Shown: piece by piece, positions 31,652-40,909 of the stretch | Numbering within the stretch: the stretch's first letter is position 1 | How the letters are laid out: each line of letters starts with the position of its first letter | Assembly: GCF_009709675.1 (NCBI RefSeq) | Contig: NZ_WMLB01000025.1 | Span: forward strand, 248,001 to 312,000 | Direction: 5' to 3' | DNA: 64,000 bases | Source: Agromyces bracchium | GTDB taxonomy: Bacteria; Actinomycetota; Actinomycetes; Actinomycetales; Microbacteriaceae | Notes under the pieces: generated by a model | Told to the model about the DNA's origin: nothing | Seen by the model: only the letters and a program-made list of their open reading frames with translations | Databases searched by the model: none | Translations under genes and position numbers: made by a program

Positions 31652-33316
31652 ATGCGCGCCACCGATCGCGGCGACCTGTGGTGGAAGACCGCGGTCGTCT
31701 ACTGCCTCGACGTCGAGACGTTCATGGACTGGAACGACGACGGGTCGGGTGACTTCGAGGGGCTCGCCAACCGGCTCGACCACCTCGCCGAGCTCGGCGT
31801 CACGTGCATCTGGCTCATGCCGTTCCAGCCCTCGCCCGATCAGGACGACGGCTACGACATCGTCGACTTCCTCGGCGTCGACCCACGGCTCGGTTCGCTC
31901 GGCGATGTGGTCGCGTTCACGCGTGCGGCGCGGGACCGCGGCATCCGCGTGATCATGGACCTCGTCATGAACCACACGTCGGACCGGCACCCGTGGTTCA
32001 CGTCGGCCAAGCGCGGGCGCAACGCGCCCTACCGCGACTTCTACGTCTGGCGCGACGAGATCCCGCCGAACCCGCCCGAGAGCGTCTTCCCCGGCGAGGA
32101 GGAGGGCGTGTGGGAGTGGCACGAGGGCACGGAGCAGTACTACCTGCACTCGTTCTATCGGCACCAGCCCGACCTGAACATCGCCAACCCGGAGGTGCGC
32201 GACGAGATCGCGAAGACCGTCGGGTTCTGGCTGCAGCTCGGGTTCTCCGGCTTCCGCGTCGACGCGGTCCCCTTCCTCATCGAGCCGCCCGAGGGCGAGG
32301 ACGTGGGCGACCCGCACGAGCTCATGCGCGACCTCCGCCGCTACCTGCAGCGCCGGGCGAGCGAGGCGATCCTGCTCGGCGAGGTCAACCTGCCGTACGA
32401 CGAGCAGATCGCGTACTTCGGCGCCGACGGCGACCCGGCCGAGCTCACCCTGCAGTTCGACTTCGAGGCGATGCAGCGGCTCTACCTGTCGCTCGCGAGG
32501 CAGGATGCCACCCCGCTCCGCGACACGCTCGCGCGCCGCCCGCAGCTGGAGCCCGAGAAGCAATGGGCGAACTTCGTGCGCAACCACGACGAGCTCACGC
32601 TCGACAAGCTCTCCGACGCGGAGCGCGAGGAGGTCTTCGACGCGTTCGCGCCCGAGGACTGGATGCGCGTGTACGGTCGTGGGATCGTGCGACGGCTCCC
32701 CCCGATGCTGGAGGGCGACCCGCGCCGCATCCGCATGGTCTACAGCCTGCTGTTCGCGCTGCCCGGCACGCCCGTGCTCTTCTACGGCGAGGAGATCGGC
32801 ATGGGCGAGAACGGCGAGCAGGAGAAGCGCCAGGCGGTGCGCACGCCCATGCAGTGGACGGGGGGCCGCAACGGCGGTTTCTCGCGGGCCGCGCCCGGTC
32901 GGCTGGCGGCATCCCCGCCCGCCGACGGGTACGCGCCCGAGCACGTCAGCGTCGAGGCGCAGATGCACGACCCGGACTCGCTCCTCGCAGCGATCCGCGG
33001 CTTCGTGACGAGGTACCGCAGCTCGCCCGAGATCGGCTGGGGTGCGTTCGAGCTGCTCGACGTCGGCGAGCCCGCGGTGCTCGCGCACCGTATCACCGAG
33101 GACCACCTGCGGTTCGTCGCGCTGCACAACTTCGCCCCGCGGCCCGTCCGCGTGACGCTCGAGCTCGGCGAGGTGCCCGACGATGCCGTGCTCTCCGACC
33201 TGTTCGCCGTCGACGCCGACCCGATCGACGAGCGCGGCCGGGTCGAGGTCGAGCTCGACGCGTACGGCTACCGCTGGTTCCGGGTGCTCGCGCCGGGCGA
33301 CCGCCGGCTGACCTGA
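31652..33316 (+). CDS. GH13 alpha-amylase family enzyme, trehalose synthase-like
   Basis: A 554-residue (beta/alpha)8 glycosidase without a signal peptide. GH13 regions: VIMDLVMNHTSDRHPWF (I), FSGFRVDAVPF with the nucleophile Asp (II), AILLGEVNL with the acid/base Glu (III) and NFVRNHDELTLDKL with the transition-state Asp (IV). GMGENGEQEKRQAVRTPMQW resembles trehalose synthases (maltose alpha-D-glucosyltransferase). The maltokinase domain seen in some relatives is absent. Trehalose synthase or an oligo-alpha-glucosidase are the best guesses. It forms a two-gene operon with the flavin oxidoreductase. Confidence 0.87.
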   Translation: MRATDRGDLWWKTAVVYCLDVETFMDWNDDGSGDFEGLANRLDHLAELGVTCIWLMPFQPSPDQDDGYDIVDFLGVDPRLGSLGDVVAFTRAARDRGIRVIMDLVMNHTSDRHPWFTSAKRGRNAPYRDFYVWRDEIPPNPPESVFPGEEEGVWEWHEGTEQYYLHSFYRHQPDLNIANPEVRDEIAKTVGFWLQLGFSGFRVDAVPFLIEPPEGEDVGDPHELMRDLRRYLQRRASEAILLGEVNLPYDEQIAYFGADGDPAELTLQFDFEAMQRLYLSLARQDATPLRDTLARRPQLEPEKQWANFVRNHDELTLDKLSDAEREEVFDAFAPEDWMRVYGRGIVRRLPPMLEGDPRRIRMVYSLLFALPGTPVLFYGEEIGMGENGEQEKRQAVRTPMQWTGGRNGGFSRAAPGRLAASPPADGYAPEHVSVEAQMHDPDSLLAAIRGFVTRYRSSPEIGWGAFELLDVGEPAVLAHRITEDHLRFVALHNFAPRPVRVTLELGEVPDDAVLSDLFAVDADPIDERGRVEVELDAYGYRWFRVLAPGDRRLT

Positions 33317-33325
33317 GCGCGACCT

Positions 33326-33473
33326 CGGTGGTCGAGTAGCAGCCGAAGGCACCCCCGGTGGTCGAGTGGCAGCCGAAGGCACCCCCGGTGGTCGAGTAGC
33401 AGCCGGAGGCACCCCCGGTGGTCGAGTAGCAGCCGAAGGCACCCCCGGTGGTCGAGTAGCAGCCGAAGGCAGC
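33326..33473. repeat. Five direct repeats of 30 bp (block A of an inverted array)
   Basis: Five abutting copies of a 30-bp unit reading GGTGGTCGAGTAGCAGCC then GAAGGCACCCCC, starting at 33327, 33357, 33387, 33417 and 33447. One copy has GAGTGG for GAGTAG and one has CGGAGG for CGAAGG. The last runs into AGCGTATCGAGACC. This resembles the dispersed REP-like elements of Microbacteriaceae genomes, here locally amplified. It fills most of the 312-base gene-free interval between convergent genes. Confidence 0.85.
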
Positions 33474-33474
33474 G

Positions 33475-33506
33475 TATCGAGACCGCGTGACCTGATCTCG
33501 ATACGG
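33475..33506. repeat. Central hairpin of the inverted repeat array
   Basis: GTATCGAGA and TCTCGATAC form a perfect 9-bp stem around a 13-base spacer (CCGCGTGACCTGA). It joins block A to block B and could act as a bidirectional terminator for the GH13 and smc transcripts. Confidence 0.7.
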
Positions 33507-33507
33507 C

Positions 33508-33628
33508 CGCGGGCGGCCTACTCGATCACCGGGTGGGCCGCGGGCGGCCTACTCGATCACCGGGTGGGCCGCGGGCGGCCTACTCGATCACCGGGCAGGC
33601 CGCAGGGCGGCCTACTCGATCACCGGGG
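33508..33628. repeat. Four inverted copies of 31-32 bp (block B of the array)
   Basis: Four copies of GGCCTACTCGATCACCGGG plus a GC-rich linker, with unit starts 31, 31 and 32 bases apart. The reverse complement (CCCGGTGATCGAGTAGGCC) matches block A, so the whole 33326-33628 region is a large imperfect inverted repeat. It ends directly before the smc stop codon. Confidence 0.85.
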
Positions 33629-36600
33629 TCAGCTGGCCTTCGCGGCGAACTCCTCGCGCACGCGCTGGCCGACGACCGCCGAGACGCCGTCCTGTCGCAT
33701 CGAGACGCCGTAGAGCGCATCGGCGATCTCCATCGTGCGCTTCTGGTGCGTGATGACGATGAGCTGGCTCTCCTCGCGCAGGCTCTCGAACGTCGTGAGC
33801 AGGCGCCCGAGGTTGGCGTCGTCGAGCGCGGCCTCGACCTCGTCCATGATGTAGAACGGGCTCGGGCGGGCCTTGAAGATCGCCATCAGCAGCGCGACCG
33901 CCGCGAGCGAGCGCTCGCCGCCGGAGAGCAGCGAGAGCCGTTCGATCTTCTTGCCCGCGGGCTTCACGCTCACCTCGATGCCCGTCGTGAGCAGGTCGTC
34001 GGGGTTCGTCAGCGCGATGCGCCCCTCGCCGCCCGGGAACAGGATCGGGAACACCTCGGCGAAGGCCTCGCGCGTGTCCTCGAACGCCGAGCGGAAGATC
34101 GACTCCATGCGACCGTCGATCTCCTCGATGATCGTGAGGAGGTCCTTGCGGGTGTTCGCGAGGTCGGTGAGCTGCTCGGTGAGGAACTGGTGGCGCTGCT
34201 CGAGGGCCGCGAACTCCTCGAGGGCGAGCGGGTTGACCCGGCCGAGCTGGGCGAGCTTGCGCTCGGCGGCCTGGAGTCGCTTCTGCTGCTCGGCGCGCAC
34301 GAACGGCCGCGGCTCGGCCTCGGCGTCGGTGTCGTCGGGGACCGCCTGGTCGGGTCCGTACTCGGCGACGAGGACGTCCTCGCCGAGGCCGAGCTCGCTC
34401 TCTGCACGTTCGACGAGCGAGCCGACGTGGAGCTTCTTCTCGTAGATGCGCAGCTCGAGGCCGTGCACGTCTTCCGTCACCGCCTGCAGGCGTTCGCGAG
34501 CGGATGCCTCGGCGCGTCGGGCGGCGTGGACCTCCTCGTTGCGGCTCGCGCGCTCGGCCTCGGCGGCGGCGAGCGCGACGCGCGCCTCGGCGACCGACCG
34601 GCCGACCGCGGCGAGGACCGGCGGGAGGGCATCGGCGACGCGAGAGGCGGCCTCGAGCTGGGCGCGGCGGATGACCGCGCGGCGCGCGGCCTCGTCGGCG
34701 GCGCGCCGCTCGGCGTCGTGCTGGCGCTCCATCGCGACGATGCGCGCCTCCTCGGCGCGGACCCGCTCACGCGCGGTCTCGAGGCGAAGGCGCGCCTCGA
34801 CCTCGCCCTCGCGGGCGCGCTCGAGCGCGGCGAGCGCGCCGTCGCGGCGATCGGCCTCGAGCACGGGTCGCGGTTCGGCGCGTGCGGCCTCGAGTTCGTC
34901 CTTGGCCGCCGTCGCGGCCTGCTCGGCCTCGGCGATCCGCTCCTCGGCGGTGCGAAGGGCCTCGGCGAGCCGGTCGGTCTCGGCCGCGGCCGCCTCGGCC
35001 TGCACCCGTGCGCGGTTCAGCGCCTCGGTGCGCTGGGCGAGCTGCGCGTCGAACTCGCGGAGCGCGGCGAGCGCGAGCCTGGACTGCTCCTTGGCGTGCT
35101 CGGCGTTGCCGCGCTGCTCGTCGAGGTCGAAGCGGGCGCGCTCGATGTCGGAGCGGACCTCCTCGAGGCGCGCCTGGGCGCGGTCGCGCTCGGCGACCAG
35201 CTCGATACGGCTCTGCGTGCGTCCCGAACCGCCGTGCACGACGTAGCGACCGACGACGGTCCCGTCGCGCGTGATCACGGTCGCCGGCCGGTCGAGCGCG
35301 GCGAGCGCGGGCTCGGCCGCGCGCACGGCGTCGAGGTCGTCGGCGACGAGCACCTCGCCGAGGAGGGCGAGGATGCCCGCGGGCGCGGTGACCACATCGG
35401 CGGCGGCCGTGAGCCCGTCGACGGCGAGGGTTCGCGTCGCGCCGCGGGCGTCGGGTCCCGGCTCGGCGATGGTGAGTGCGACGCGACCGAGGTCGCCGTC
35501 GGTCGCCACGCCGACGGCCCTGAGCGCCGCGGCCCGGTCATCCACGAGCACCGATTCGGCGAGCGGGCCGAGCGCCGCGGCGATGGCGGCCTCGTAGCCC
35601 GGCTCGACGCGCAGGTGCTCGGCGAGGAGGCCCCGTACCCCCGCGGTGCCGGAGGCGGCGAGCGCAGCCGAGCCGTCCTTCTGGTCGAGCGCGAGCGAGA
35701 GCGCGCCGACGCGCGCGCCGAGCGCGTCGCGTTCGCGTTCGCGGTCGTGCAGCGCCTCGCGGAGCTGCTCGATCTCGCCCTCGGCCTCGAACACGGCCGC
35801 CTGGGCGAGCTCGTACGCCTCGTCGAGGTCGGTCGCCGAGACGGGATCGGCGTCGGACTCGGCCTCGACCCGCGCGAGGTCAGCGGCGAGCGTCTCACGC
35901 CGCGCCTGCGCCGCGTCGAGGGCGTTCCGGTGCCGGAGCACCTCGCCGCGCACCGCCGCGAGCTTCGAGGCCGCGGCATCCGCCCGGCCGGAGAGCTGGG
36001 ACGCGCGGAGGTCGTACGCGCTGACGCGCGCCGCCTGAGCGGCGATCTCCTCGTCGACCGCGTCGAGCGCGGTCCGCGCCTCCCTCGTCGCCGCGGTGGC
36101 CTGTTCGAGTGCGGATGCCGCGTCGCCCACGCCGCCGCGGATGCCGTCGAGCTCGGCGCGCGCCGCGTCGATGTCGGCGAGTGTGACGGTGGGCGCGGCA
36201 TCCGTGCCCTCGTCGGCCGCGGAGAGCAGCGCGATGCGCTGCCGGGCGAGCGAGTCGAGCGAGCGCAGCCGCGCCTCGGATTGCTCGAGGGCGAAGCTGA
36301 CGGCGCGGGCCCGGTCGACGTCGTCACCGCCCTGCGCCTGCTCGAGGCGGTCGATGTGGGCCTGGTGGCGCTCCAGCTCCTGCTGGAGCACGAGACGCTC
36401 GGCGTGCCGTTCGTGCTCGGTGCGCCCGGCGGTCTCGAGCGCTCGTCGCAGCTCGACGACCTCGTCGGCCACGAGCCGCGCCTTCGCGTCGCGGACGACG
36501 GCGGCGATGCCCGCTGCCTCGCGCGCGACCTCGGCCTGGCGGCCGAGCGGCTTCAGCTGCCGTCGGAGCTCTGCGGCGAGGTCGGTGAGTCGGGTGAGGT

Positions 36601-37159
36601 TCGCCTGCATGGCGTCGAGCTTGCGGAGCGTCTTCTCCTTGCGGCGACGGTGCTTCAGGATGCCGGCGGCCTCCTCGATGAACCCGCGGCGGTCCTCCGG
36701 GCTCGCGTGCAGCACCTGGTCGAGCTGGCCCTGGCCGACGATGACGTGCATCTCACGGCCGAGGCCTGAGTCGCTGAGCAGCTCCTGCACGTCGAGCAGG
36801 CGGCACTGCTCGCCGTTGATCGCGTACTCGCTGCCGCCGTTGCGGAACAGGGTGCGCGAGATCGTGACCTCGGTGTACTCGATGGGCAGCGCGCCATCCG
36901 CGTTGTCGATGGTGAGGCTGACCTCGGCGCGACCGAGGGGGCCGCGCGTGGAGGTGCCCGCGAAGATGACGTCCTCCATCTTGCCGCCGCGGAGGGTCTT
37001 CGCGCCCTGCTCCCCCATCACCCAGGCGAGCGCGTCGACGACGTTCGACTTGCCGGAGCCGTTGGGGCCGACGATGCACGTGACCCCCGGCTCGAACGCG
37101 AAGGTGGTCGGCTGCGCGAAGGACTTGAAGCCCTTCAGGGTGAGGCTCTTGAGGTACAT
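33629..37159 (-). CDS. smc: Chromosome segregation protein SMC
   Basis: Structural maintenance of chromosomes ATPase that compacts and separates chromosomes with ScpA and ScpB. The 1176 residues have the N-terminal Walker A (CIVGPNGSGKSNVVDAL), QGQLDQVLHASPEDRRGF in the Q-loop region, two long Ala/Glu/Arg-rich coiled coils, a hinge around residues 500-640 (GVRGLLAEHLRVEPGYEAAI, VVGRYVVHGGSGR), and the C-terminal signature LLSGGERSLAAVALL with Walker B FYIMDEVEAALDDAN. Full length and intact. Its 3' end abuts the repeat array. Confidence 0.97.
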   Translation of the reverse strand: MYLKSLTLKGFKSFAQPTTFAFEPGVTCIVGPNGSGKSNVVDALAWVMGEQGAKTLRGGKMEDVIFAGTSTRGPLGRAEVSLTIDNADGALPIEYTEVTISRTLFRNGGSEYAINGEQCRLLDVQELLSDSGLGREMHVIVGQGQLDQVLHASPEDRRGFIEEAAGILKHRRRKEKTLRKLDAMQANLTRLTDLAAELRRQLKPLGRQAEVAREAAGIAAVVRDAKARLVADEVVELRRALETAGRTEHERHAERLVLQQELERHQAHIDRLEQAQGGDDVDRARAVSFALEQSEARLRSLDSLARQRIALLSAADEGTDAAPTVTLADIDAARAELDGIRGGVGDAASALEQATAATREARTALDAVDEEIAAQAARVSAYDLRASQLSGRADAAASKLAAVRGEVLRHRNALDAAQARRETLAADLARVEAESDADPVSATDLDEAYELAQAAVFEAEGEIEQLREALHDRERERDALGARVGALSLALDQKDGSAALAASGTAGVRGLLAEHLRVEPGYEAAIAAALGPLAESVLVDDRAAALRAVGVATDGDLGRVALTIAEPGPDARGATRTLAVDGLTAAADVVTAPAGILALLGEVLVADDLDAVRAAEPALAALDRPATVITRDGTVVGRYVVHGGSGRTQSRIELVAERDRAQARLEEVRSDIERARFDLDEQRGNAEHAKEQSRLALAALREFDAQLAQRTEALNRARVQAEAAAAETDRLAEALRTAEERIAEAEQAATAAKDELEAARAEPRPVLEADRRDGALAALERAREGEVEARLRLETARERVRAEEARIVAMERQHDAERRAADEAARRAVIRRAQLEAASRVADALPPVLAAVGRSVAEARVALAAAEAERASRNEEVHAARRAEASARERLQAVTEDVHGLELRIYEKKLHVGSLVERAESELGLGEDVLVAEYGPDQAVPDDTDAEAEPRPFVRAEQQKRLQAAERKLAQLGRVNPLALEEFAALEQRHQFLTEQLTDLANTRKDLLTIIEEIDGRMESIFRSAFEDTREAFAEVFPILFPGGEGRIALTNPDDLLTTGIEVSVKPAGKKIERLSLLSGGERSLAAVALLMAIFKARPSPFYIMDEVEAALDDANLGRLLTTFESLREESQLIVITHQKRTMEIADALYGVSMRQDGVSAVVGQRVREEFAAKAS

Positions 37160-37337
37160 GTCCCCCCGGTGTCGCGGCGTGATGGTGCTGGATGCCTCGC
37201 ATGAGCGTACCCGAGCCCCGGCGCCGGGCCCGCGCGCACCCGCCGTGATCAGGGCATCCGGCCTACCGGCGGCGGCCCGGCACGGCTAGGCTGGCCTGCT
37301 CTGCAGGCGCCCGCCGCGGGGCGGAGGGAGCACCGCC

Positions 37338-38408
37338 GTGGCCGTGGAGATCCGCCCGATCCGGCTGCCCGTGACCGCCGACGACGCCGATGCGGGCGAA
37401 CTCGTCGACTATGCCGCGCTCATGGATCGGATCGAACTCGAGCGGCTCGGCACCGCTGAGCTCGCACGGACCCCGCGCGAGCTGCTCGTCGACCTCGCTC
37501 CCGATCGGCACCGTCGAAGCCTCGCGCTGGGTGCGTTCGACGGGCACGCGCTCGTCGGCGCCGCCGAACTCGAGTGGGAGCTCGACGACGACGCGCGGAC
37601 CGCCTACCTGCCGATGGTCGGTGTCGACCCCGGACGCCGGCGCGAGTCGATCGGCTCGAGCCTGCTCGCCGAGGCCGAGCGCATCACCGCAGCGGCCTGG
37701 CGCCCGAGGCTCGTCGTGTCGGGCGAGCACCTGCTGGGCGCCGACGACGGCGCCGGGCCGCGGCTCGCGGCGCCCCAGGGCGACGCCACCATCCCCGCCG
37801 CCGATTCGGTTGCGCAGTTCGGCGCCGCGCACGGGTACGCGCTCGGGCAGCTCGACCGGGTGAGCCGGCTCGACGTCGCGGGCCGTGCCGAGGAGTTCCG
37901 ATCGCGGCTGGCCGCGCTCGGGGCATCCGCACCGTACCGGATCGCCGCCTGGGTCGACCACGCACCCGACGAACTCGTCGACTCGTTCGCGTTCGCGCGC
38001 GAGCGGATGTCGGTGGATGCGCCGGCCGGGGCGATCTCGTTCGAGCTCGAGCGCTGGGACGCCGCCAGGATCCGGGACGACGAGCGTCGCTCCCTCGAGC
38101 GCGGGCGGACGACGCTGATCGCCGCGGCCATCGCACCCGATGGGACGGTGGCGGGCTTCACCGCGCTCTCGCTGCTCGACGGATCCACCGCGGTCGAGCA
38201 GTGGGACACGATCGTGCTCGGCGCGCACCGGGGCCACCGGCTCGGGATGCGCCTGAAGCTCGTCAACCTCGTTCGCCTCGCCGAGACCGACCCCGAGCGC
38301 GAGCGCATCTACACGTGGAACGCCGACGAGAACGAGCACATGCTCGCCATCAACCTCGAGCTCGGCTTCCGGCCGTTCGCGCTCGAGTCGGTCTGGCAGC
38401 GGCCGTGA
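37338..38408 (+). CDS. GNAT family N-acetyltransferase, two-domain
   Basis: A 356-residue protein that looks like two fused GNAT folds (about 1-165 and 200-356). The second has the better acetyl-CoA loop, [22 protein letters not shown], with the classic RGHRLG. The first has [22 protein letters not shown]. The plan resembles mycothiol synthase-like or antibiotic-modifying tandem GNATs; substrate unknown. GTG at 37338 follows GGAGGGAGC. Its last 59 bases overlap the end of mutM on the other strand. Confidence 0.85.
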   Translation: MAVEIRPIRLPVTADDADAGELVDYAALMDRIELERLGTAELARTPRELLVDLAPDRHRRSLALGAFDGHALVGAAELEWELDDDARTAYLPMVGVDPGRRRESIGSSLLAEAERITAAAWRPRLVVSGEHLLGADDGAGPRLAAPQGDATIPAADSVAQFGAAHGYALGQLDRVSRLDVAGRAEEFRSRLAALGASAPYRIAAWVDHAPDELVDSFAFARERMSVDAPAGAISFELERWDAARIRDDERRSLERGRTTLIAAAIAPDGTVAGFTALSLLDGSTAVEQWDTIVLGAHRGHRLGMRLKLVNLVRLAETDPERERIYTWNADENEHMLAINLELGFRPFALESVWQRP

Positions 38409-39381
38409 GCGACCGGTCGACCTCGGGCGGTGGCGGGGTGGCCGCCGTCACGACGGCGCCGCCACGCGAGCCGGCCCGCAGCCGCTGGCAGCGCGGGCAC
38501 CGATGCGACGAGCGGTTCATGAACGCCTCGCGCACGATCGGCGTCCCGCACCGCGGGCACGGTCGACCCGTGCGGCCGTAGGCGTTCAGCGAGTGCGCGA
38601 AGTACCCCGACGCGCCGTTGACGTTCACGTACTGCGCGTCGAAGCTCGTCCCGCCCTCGGCCAGCGCCTTCTGCAGCACCGCGCGCACGGCCGCGAGCAG
38701 CTCGCGGACCCGACGCCGGCTGAGGCTCGCCGCGGGCTGCTCGCCGTGCATGCGCACCGCCCAGAGCGCCTCGTCTGCGTAGATGTTGCCGATGCCCGAC
38801 ACGACGCCCTGGTCGAGCAGCACGCGCTTGACGCCCGTGGCGCGCCGGGCGAGCGCGGCGACGAACGCCGCGTCGTCGAACGCCGGGTCGAGCGGGTCGC
38901 GCGCGATGTGCGCCACCTGCGACGGGATCGAGCGGGCCCACGGCCCGGTGACGTCGGCCGAGAACCCCGCCGTGCGCCCGTCGGACGTGGGGAGCAGTCG
39001 ATCGATCGCCATCGAGCCGAAGATGCGCTGGTCGACGAAGTCGACGCGGAGCTCACCGTGATCCGGATGCTCGAGGTGGAGGCGGATCCGGGCGTGCCGG
39101 TCGTCGCCGGGATGATCGGGGGTGCGGAGCAGGAGCTGACCGCTCATGCCGAGGTGGCCGACCAGAGCGGCGCCGCCGGCGAGCGGCATCCAGAGGAACT
39201 TGCCGCGCCGGACGGCGGCCTCGATGCGCTCGCCCGTGAGCAGCGTCTCGAAGTCGCCGGATGCCGCCTCGTGGCGCTTCAGCGATCGGGCGTCGAGCAC
39301 CTCGACCGCGACGACGCGCGCGCCGGTGACGGCGGGCGCGAGCCCGGCGCGGACGACCTCGACCTCGGGCAGTTCGGGCAC
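38350..39381 (-). CDS. mutM: Formamidopyrimidine-DNA glycosylase (Fpg/MutM)
   Basis: Base-excision repair bifunctional glycosylase/AP-lyase for 8-oxoguanine and Fapy lesions. The N-terminal PELPEVE contains the catalytic Pro and Glu; GKFLWMPL has the conserved Lys; the H2TH region shows [16 protein letters not shown]. The C-terminal zinc finger is [13 protein letters not shown]...HRCPRCQR. About 40 residues of Arg/Ala/Pro-rich tail follow, encoded antisense to the end of the GNAT gene, giving 343 residues instead of about 290-300. Starts with GTG 1 base after the rnc stop. Confidence 0.96.
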   Translation of the reverse strand: MPELPEVEVVRAGLAPAVTGARVVAVEVLDARSLKRHEAASGDFETLLTGERIEAAVRRGKFLWMPLAGGAALVGHLGMSGQLLLRTPDHPGDDRHARIRLHLEHPDHGELRVDFVDQRIFGSMAIDRLLPTSDGRTAGFSADVTGPWARSIPSQVAHIARDPLDPAFDDAAFVAALARRATGVKRVLLDQGVVSGIGNIYADEALWAVRMHGEQPAASLSRRRVRELLAAVRAVLQKALAEGGTSFDAQYVNVNGASGYFAHSLNAYGRTGRPCPRCGTPIVREAFMNRSSHRCPRCQRLRAGSRGGAVVTAATPPPPEVDRSLTAAARPTRARTAGSRARG

Positions 39382-39382
39382 G

Positions 39383-40114
39383 TCAGCCGACGTTCAGGGT
39401 GGTCCAGGCCTCGAGCGCGGCGGCCATCTCCGCCTGCTTCTTGCTGGAGCCCTCGCCCGACGCCGAGACCAGCCCCGCGACGGTGACCGTCGCGACGAAG
39501 TGCTTGTCGTGGTCGGGCCCGCTCGCGCTCACCGTGTACGACGGCGCCGTCGCGCCGCGCCGTGCGGCGATCTCCTGCAGGCTCGTCTTCGGGTCCATCG
39601 CCGCCCCGAACCGGTCGGGGTCGCGCATGAGCGGCGTGATGAGCCGCAGCACGAAGTCGGTCGCGATCTCGCCGCCCCGCGAGAGGTAGACCGCGCCGAT
39701 GATCGCCTCGACGGTGTCGGCGAGGATCGACGGCTTGTCGGCCCCGCCGGTCATGGTCTCGCCGCGACCGAGGCGGATGTACGGGCCGAGCCCGATGGTG
39801 CGCGCGACCTCGGCGAGCGCGACACTCGAGACGAGGCTCGCCCGGCGCTTGGCCAGCTCGCCCTCGTCGAGTTCGGGATGGTCGGTGAACAGCTTCACCG
39901 TCACGGCCTGCCCGAGGATCGAGTCGCCGAGGAACTCCAGGCGCTCGTTGGTCGGGATGCCGCCGTTCTCGTACGCGAACGACCGGTGCGTGAGCGCCAG
40001 GAGCAGGAGTTCGGGGTCGAGCTCGACCCGCAGCGTGCGCTGCAGCTCGACGAGCTCGTCGGCCCCGGTGTCCGTGCGCTCCGCGCGCCTCACGACCGGT
40101 CGTTCGTCGTTCAC
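39383..40114 (-). CDS. rnc: Ribonuclease III
   Basis: Double-strand-specific RNase that processes rRNA precursors and mRNAs. The catalytic domain has [17 protein letters not shown] (signature), [12 protein letters not shown] and [16 protein letters not shown] with the metal-binding Glu/Asp residues. The dsRBD follows ([36 protein letters not shown]). The GTG at 40114 is chosen because homology begins soon after and the rpmF stop is only 7 bases upstream; no strong ribosome-binding site is visible, so the start is less certain than the gene. Confidence 0.95.
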   Translation of the reverse strand: MNDERPVVRRAERTDTGADELVELQRTLRVELDPELLLLALTHRSFAYENGGIPTNERLEFLGDSILGQAVTVKLFTDHPELDEGELAKRRASLVSSVALAEVARTIGLGPYIRLGRGETMTGGADKPSILADTVEAIIGAVYLSRGGEIATDFVLRLITPLMRDPDRFGAAMDPKTSLQEIAARRGATAPSYTVSASGPDHDKHFVATVTVAGLVSASGEGSSKKQAEMAAALEAWTTLNVG

Positions 40115-40121
40115 GGGCCGA

Positions 40122-40325
40122 CTAGACGTCGGCGACCTTGCGGCCCTTGTACTCGAGGAAGAGCGGGGTGCCCGCCGAGTCCTCGACCACGCGTGCGCGG
40201 TGGGGAAGGCTGTAGGTGACCTTGCCGTTCTCGACGGTCTTGACGAGCGTGGGGGCCTCGGCCTTCCACTGCGAACGGCGCGCGTGGGTGTTGGCGCGTG
40301 ACTTCTTCCGCTTGGGAACAGCCAT
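40122..40325 (-). CDS. rpmF: 50S ribosomal protein L32
   Basis: A 67-residue ribosomal protein starting [19 protein letters not shown], as expected for L32. The usual CxxC pairs of zinc-binding L32 are absent: this is a C-minus (zinc-independent) paralogue, with no Cys anywhere in the protein. C-minus forms are often the only copy, or a Zur-regulated second copy, in actinobacteria. It lies between the DUF177 gene and rnc, the standard order, which favours it being the main copy. Confidence 0.96.
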   Translation of the reverse strand: MAVPKRKKSRANTHARRSQWKAEAPTLVKTVENGKVTYSLPHRARVVEDSAGTPLFLEYKGRKVADV

Positions 40326-40334
40326 GACTCTCTC

Positions 40335-40898
40335 TCAATCTCTCTGCTGGTCGGCGTCGGATGCAGCATCCGCGCCCTCGTCTTCGGAAGCCGTGAACCC
40401 TGCGAGCGCAGCCCAACGCGGGTCGTTCTCTTCAGGGGTGACGAGTTCCGGATGATCGGCCAGACGCTGTCCGGTCTCGGGGTCGAGACCCGGGCAGTCA
40501 GGCCGGCACACCGGCTGGAAGGGCAGTGCCAGCACTACCGCATCTCGGATGAGCGGTTCAAGATCCACGTGGTCGTCTTGAACCTCATACTCGAAAGCTT
40601 CCCCAGAATGATACGCGAAAAGCTCCTGGAACTCGACTCGGACGGGCAGCGCGATGTCGATGAGGCATCGGCCGCACTCGCCCTCGGCCGTCGCGTCGAC
40701 CTCCGCGGTCGCGAGGATGCCCTCGTGGACGGACTCGAGACGCACGTCGAGGGCGAGCTCGGAACCCTGCCGGACCGAGACCAATCCCTCGCCGAACTGC
40801 TCGGGCGCGGGCACGTCGAGCTCCTGCTCGCGCATCTCGCCCGGTCGGTTGACGAGGTCGCGCACGTTGATGCGGAAAGGGGAATGCTGTACGGCCAC
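40335..40898 (-). CDS. yceD: DUF177 / YceD family protein (23S rRNA accumulation protein)
   Basis: A 187-residue protein nearly always encoded before rpmF and linked to 23S rRNA and large-subunit metabolism. FRINVRDLVNRPGEM at the start, ATAEGECGRCLIDIALPVRVEFQELF with the CxxC, and a second Cys pair in VCRPDCPGLDPETGQRL are typical. The Cys residues may bind metal. Starts with GTG at 40898 following AGGATCG; the ATG-lacking upstream frame is unrelated. It is 9 bases before rpmF. Confidence 0.92.
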   Translation of the reverse strand: MAVQHSPFRINVRDLVNRPGEMREQELDVPAPEQFGEGLVSVRQGSELALDVRLESVHEGILATAEVDATAEGECGRCLIDIALPVRVEFQELFAYHSGEAFEYEVQDDHVDLEPLIRDAVVLALPFQPVCRPDCPGLDPETGQRLADHPELVTPEENDPRWAALAGFTASEDEGADAASDADQQRD

Positions 40899-40909
40899 GA
40901 ACGACGATC

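Noticed and set aside
33326-33628. CRISPR array
   Set aside because: Units abut with no unique spacers between them, the two blocks are inverted relative to each other, and no cas gene is near.
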